From Tannerella sp. (GTDB lineage Bacteria; Bacteroidota; Bacteroidia; Bacteroidales; Tannerellaceae): 7,345 nt of DNA. Below are positions 4,540 through 7,345 of this stretch, in pieces. The stretch covers positions 1 to 7,345 of the forward strand of contig JAITDQ010000109.1 in the NCBI GenBank assembly GCA_031282485.1, given 5' to 3'. Made by a program: the position numbers and the translations under genes. The notes beneath the pieces are model-generated. The model was given only the letters and a program-made list of their open reading frames with translations. It was not told the DNA's origin and made no database searches. Numbering within the stretch: the first letter of the stretch is position 1; each line of letters starts with the position of its first letter.

Positions 4540-7345
4540 ATGGAAGCGAAGATTAAAAAAAGGCTTTATATATTTGCAGCATCGGTAGCCGTTATCGTTG
4601 CGCTCGGGTCGTGCGGAGCGCGGAAAAATACGGCTTCGAGCCGTTTTTACCATTCCCTCAACTCGCGCTACAACATTTATTTCAACGGGAAAACGTCGTT
4701 CGACGAGGCTTTTAAGGCAATGAACGAAGGGTATAAGGAGAATTATACCGAGCAGATACACATGTTCCCCGTAAGCGGGATATACAGGGAAGAAAAAAGC
4801 GTTGACGGCGGACCGTTCGACCGCGCTATCGAAAAAGGAAACAAAGCCATAAAACTACATTCCATAAAAGAAAAACCTCCCCGCAAAGCGGGCTGGCAGA
4901 ACGATCCGAAACAGGTGAAACTGCAGGCGCAGGAGGAATTTAACCCGTTCATGAAACAGTGCTGGCTGCTGATCGCCGAAGGACAGTTTTACAACGGCGA
5001 CTTCCTCACCTCGGCCGTAACTTTTTCGTACATCGCGCGACATTTCGCGACAGACCCCGAATTTGTGGCCGAAGCCCTCGTATGGCAAGCGCGCTGTTAT
5101 ACCGAAATGGACTGGTTTTACGAAACAAATAATGCGTTGAAAAAACTCGGCGAAAGCGGTATCCCGCCCAAACTGCAAAAAAAATACGACCGGATGTACG
5201 CCGATTACCTTATCCGGAGCGAACAGCTCGAACAGGCGATACCCTATCTGCAAAATGCCGTCAAATCGGAGAAAAACAAACGCCAGCGCTCACGTATGCA
5301 TTACCTGCTGGGGCAAATATACATGAGTACCGGACAGAACGAACAGGCTTACCGGACGTTCGGCAAAGTGGCGTCGTCGAACCCTCCCTACGAAATAGAA
5401 TTTGCCTCGCGCATACGGCAAACGGAGGTCTTTACGGGGGATAATTACGGCAAGGTGCTCAAGATGCTGAAACGCATGGCCAAAAGCGACAAAAACAAAG
5501 ATTTCCTCGATCAGGTATACTATGCCATGGGAAACGTCTACATGACGCAGCCGGATACCGCAAAAGCTATCGAATGTTATGCCGAAGGCATCGAAAAAAG
5601 CACCCTGAACGGCATGGACAAGGCTATCTGCCAAATCCGGCTGGGCGATATTTACTTCACGCAGAAAGAATACCTCAAGGCGCAACCCTGTTTCAGCGGC
5701 GCACTCGCAGGAATACAGACGGAATATAAGGATTATGACCGCGTAGCGCGCCTGTCGGAAACGCTCGACGAACTTGTTATACATTACGAAGCCGTACACC
5801 TGCAGGACAGCTTGCAGGCGCTTGCCCGGATGCCCGAAAGCGAACGCCTTGCCGTCATTGACAAAATCATCGAACAGGTAATCGAAGAGGAAAAAAGAGC
5901 CGAAGAAGAAGCCCAAAAGGAAGAATATCTTGCAAGTCAGGAAGCGTTAGGTTCAAACCTCCCGTCCCGGAATAATATCGCCATGCCGCAAACCCCCGCA
6001 GCAGGAGCGGCGGGCGACAACTCTTTCTACTTCTATAATCAGCAAGTCGTAGCGCAGGGAAAAACACAATTCCAGAACAAATGGGGCAAAAGAACGCTCG
6101 AAGATAACTGGCGCAGGCGAAACAAAAAAATGGCGCTGCTGCCAACCGACGACGAACAGTCGGCCGCTCAGGCAAACGCGCCGGGCGAAATGGCCGAAGA
6201 TATGAATTTGCCGCCGGATTCGCTGTCGTCGATATCGGATTCGCTCGCATCAGACCCGAAGTCGCGCGAATATTACCTGCAACAGATTCCGTTTGGCGAA
6301 GAAGACATGGAGGCGTCGAATGTCATCGTGGCAAACGGGCTTTTCAACATGGGAATGATTTATAAGGATAAACTCGAAAACGTGGACTTGTCCGTCGGGA
6401 CGTTCGAAGAACTCGATCGCCGTTTCCCGGATAATGAGTACAAACTTGATTATTACTACCAGATATACCTCATGGCGCTACGCTATAAAGACGCCGCGCT
6501 GGCCGAAAAATATAAAAACAGGATGCTCGCCGAATTTCCCGATAATGATTATACGATAGCTATCTCCGATCCCGACTATGAATATAACATGCGGATGATG
6601 GGCAGTGTGCAGGATTCCATTTATGAAGCGACATACGAACGCTATCTTGCGGGAGACACCACCGCCGTGCGCAGCAACTACCGGGAAGTCAGCGCCCGGT
6701 ATCCGCTGGCTAAACTGATGCCTAAATTCATGTTCCTGAACGCGCTTACTTACGTTCAGGCCGGCGATCCCGAAGGATTTAAGGAAGAACTGACCCGCCT
6801 GACGGAAAAATATCCCGAAGCCGATGTTACGGAACTGGCCAACGAGATGCTGAAAGGTCTCCTTCGCGGACGTCAACTGATGCAGGGCAATTTCTCCTCC
6901 ATGACGTGGAATCTGCGTTTCGGTTTAGGTGAAGACGGCCTGCTGTCGGCGGCAGATTCCGCACGCACCTTCTCCTCCGAACAGGAAACGCCGCACCGTC
7001 TGCTGCTCATCTATACCACCGGAAGTATAGACCGCAACCAGCTGCTCTATACAATCGCATTATACAATTTTACCAATTTCCGCGTAAAAGGATTCGACAT
7101 CAGCTTCGAGGAAGTCGGCTCGTTAACAATATTTACCGTCAGCGGATTCAACAACCTCGGCGAGATAATCGAATACTACCGCCTGATATACGGCGAAAAC
7201 GGATATGCGTCCGCCTTCGACGGCATCGCCGCGTTCTTCCCCATTTCCGACGAGAATTACGCGACACTGATGCACGGGAAAACACTGGAAGAATATATGA
7301 CGTTCTTCATTGAAAATTACGGCGCGGCAGCCCCCGAATTGGTTA
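4540..7345 (+). CDS. porW: PorW/SprE-type TPR lipoprotein, C-terminus cut by window edge
   Basis: The frame is open to the right edge: 935 complete codons. MEAKIKKRLYIFAASVAVIV, then ALGS and C25, is a clear SPII signal peptide (lipobox LGSC) with no acidic export signal after the cysteine, so a periplasm-facing lipoprotein is likely. The ATG at 4540 is chosen over the in-frame ATG at 4495 because it begins this signal peptide directly. RFYHSLNSRYNIYFNG (35-50) matches the conserved N-terminus of the family as I recall it. TPR-like helical repeats fill about 130-430 and 590-780. Between them lie an acidic Glu/Lys helix (about 437-470), a Pro/Ala/Gly linker (483-494), a basic Trp-rich patch (W515 to K530) and a Ser/Asp-rich linker (551-573). 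A C-terminal domain starts near 819 (HRLLLIYTTGSIDRNQLLY). PorW/SprE members support type IX secretion and gliding in Porphyromonas and Flavobacterium; I recall relatives in Bacteroides lacking that system, so secretion is not proven here. A few tens of residues are probably missing. Confidence 0.88.
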   Translation, partial: MEAKIKKRLYIFAASVAVIVALGSCGARKNTASSRFYHSLNSRYNIYFNGKTSFDEAFKAMNEGYKENYTEQIHMFPVSGIYREEKSVDGGPFDRAIEKGNKAIKLHSIKEKPPRKAGWQNDPKQVKLQAQEEFNPFMKQCWLLIAEGQFYNGDFLTSAVTFSYIARHFATDPEFVAEALVWQARCYTEMDWFYETNNALKKLGESGIPPKLQKKYDRMYADYLIRSEQLEQAIPYLQNAVKSEKNKRQRSRMHYLLGQIYMSTGQNEQAYRTFGKVASSNPPYEIEFASRIRQTEVFTGDNYGKVLKMLKRMAKSDKNKDFLDQVYYAMGNVYMTQPDTAKAIECYAEGIEKSTLNGMDKAICQIRLGDIYFTQKEYLKAQPCFSGALAGIQTEYKDYDRVARLSETLDELVIHYEAVHLQDSLQALARMPESERLAVIDKIIEQVIEEEKRAEEEAQKEEYLASQEALGSNLPSRNNIAMPQTPAAGAAGDNSFYFYNQQVVAQGKTQFQNKWGKRTLEDNWRRRNKKMALLPTDDEQSAAQANAPGEMAEDMNLPPDSLSSISDSLASDPKSREYYLQQIPFGEEDMEASNVIVANGLFNMGMIYKDKLENVDLSVGTFEELDRRFPDNEYKLDYYYQIYLMALRYKDAALAEKYKNRMLAEFPDNDYTIAISDPDYEYNMRMMGSVQDSIYEATYERYLAGDTTAVRSNYREVSARYPLAKLMPKFMFLNALTYVQAGDPEGFKEELTRLTEKYPEADVTELANEMLKGLLRGRQLMQGNFSSMTWNLRFGLGEDGLLSAADSARTFSSEQETPHRLLLIYTTGSIDRNQLLYTIALYNFTNFRVKGFDISFEEVGSLTIFTVSGFNNLGEIIEYYRLIYGENGYASAFDGIAAFFPISDENYATLMHGKTLEEYMTFFIENYGAAAPELV

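Noticed and set aside
5290..5916. A 208-codon minus-strand open frame inside porW, with others at 4855-5253, 5867-6250 and 6478-6876
   Set aside because: All are antisense to the continuous PorW/SprE reading frame; the translations are rich in Phe, Arg and His in the way typical of shadow frames.
1..7345. CRISPR array, tRNA or rRNA, transposase, phage or toxin-antitoxin genes
   Set aside because: No spaced direct repeats, clover-leaf sequences, inverted terminal repeats or matching protein motifs were seen on either strand.

Overview
The window is a stretch of Bacteroidales chromosome, most likely from the Bacteroides/Parabacteroides/Tannerella/Porphyromonas neighbourhood. The support is direct. 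Two promoters match the Bacteroidetes -7 consensus TAnnTTTG exactly, no start codon I examined has a clear Shine-Dalgarno sequence, and the EPSP synthase is the short Bacteroidetes type. All five proteins resemble Bacteroidales families as I remember them. Genus and species cannot be fixed by eye.

Layout. Positions 1-1661, minus strand: a TPR lipoprotein with an OmpA-like segment, cut by the left edge near its C-terminus. Positions 1662-1856: an AT-rich divergent intergenic region with one good -7 element facing each way, A-tracts beside both elements, and a 28-bp tandem duplication in the leader of the minus-strand gene. Positions 1857-4416, plus strand: a compact cluster of aroA (EPSP synthase), a small single-pass membrane protein with a CCGQHEVC motif that overlaps the aroA stop by 8 nt, and a ZnuB-type metal ABC permease 57 nt further on. 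Positions 4417-4539: a gap with no gene and no clear terminator. Positions 4540-7345, plus strand: a PorW/SprE-type TPR lipoprotein, cut by the right edge probably close to its C-terminus.

Functionally this is a mixed housekeeping and envelope region. AroA makes 5-enolpyruvylshikimate-3-phosphate for aromatic amino acid synthesis. The small protein is of unknown function. The permease would move zinc or manganese but has no ATPase or binding-protein gene here. The two TPR lipoproteins are envelope scaffolds; the second belongs to a family whose studied members act in type IX secretion and gliding. The spacing suggests that aroA, the small gene and the permease are co-transcribed, possibly through porW.

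I see no mobile element, CRISPR array, RNA gene, phage gene or defence cassette, and no convincing undescribed system. The points most worth a second look are the cysteine-rich small protein beside the orphan metal permease, and the duplicated leader with its homopolymer-flanked promoters.
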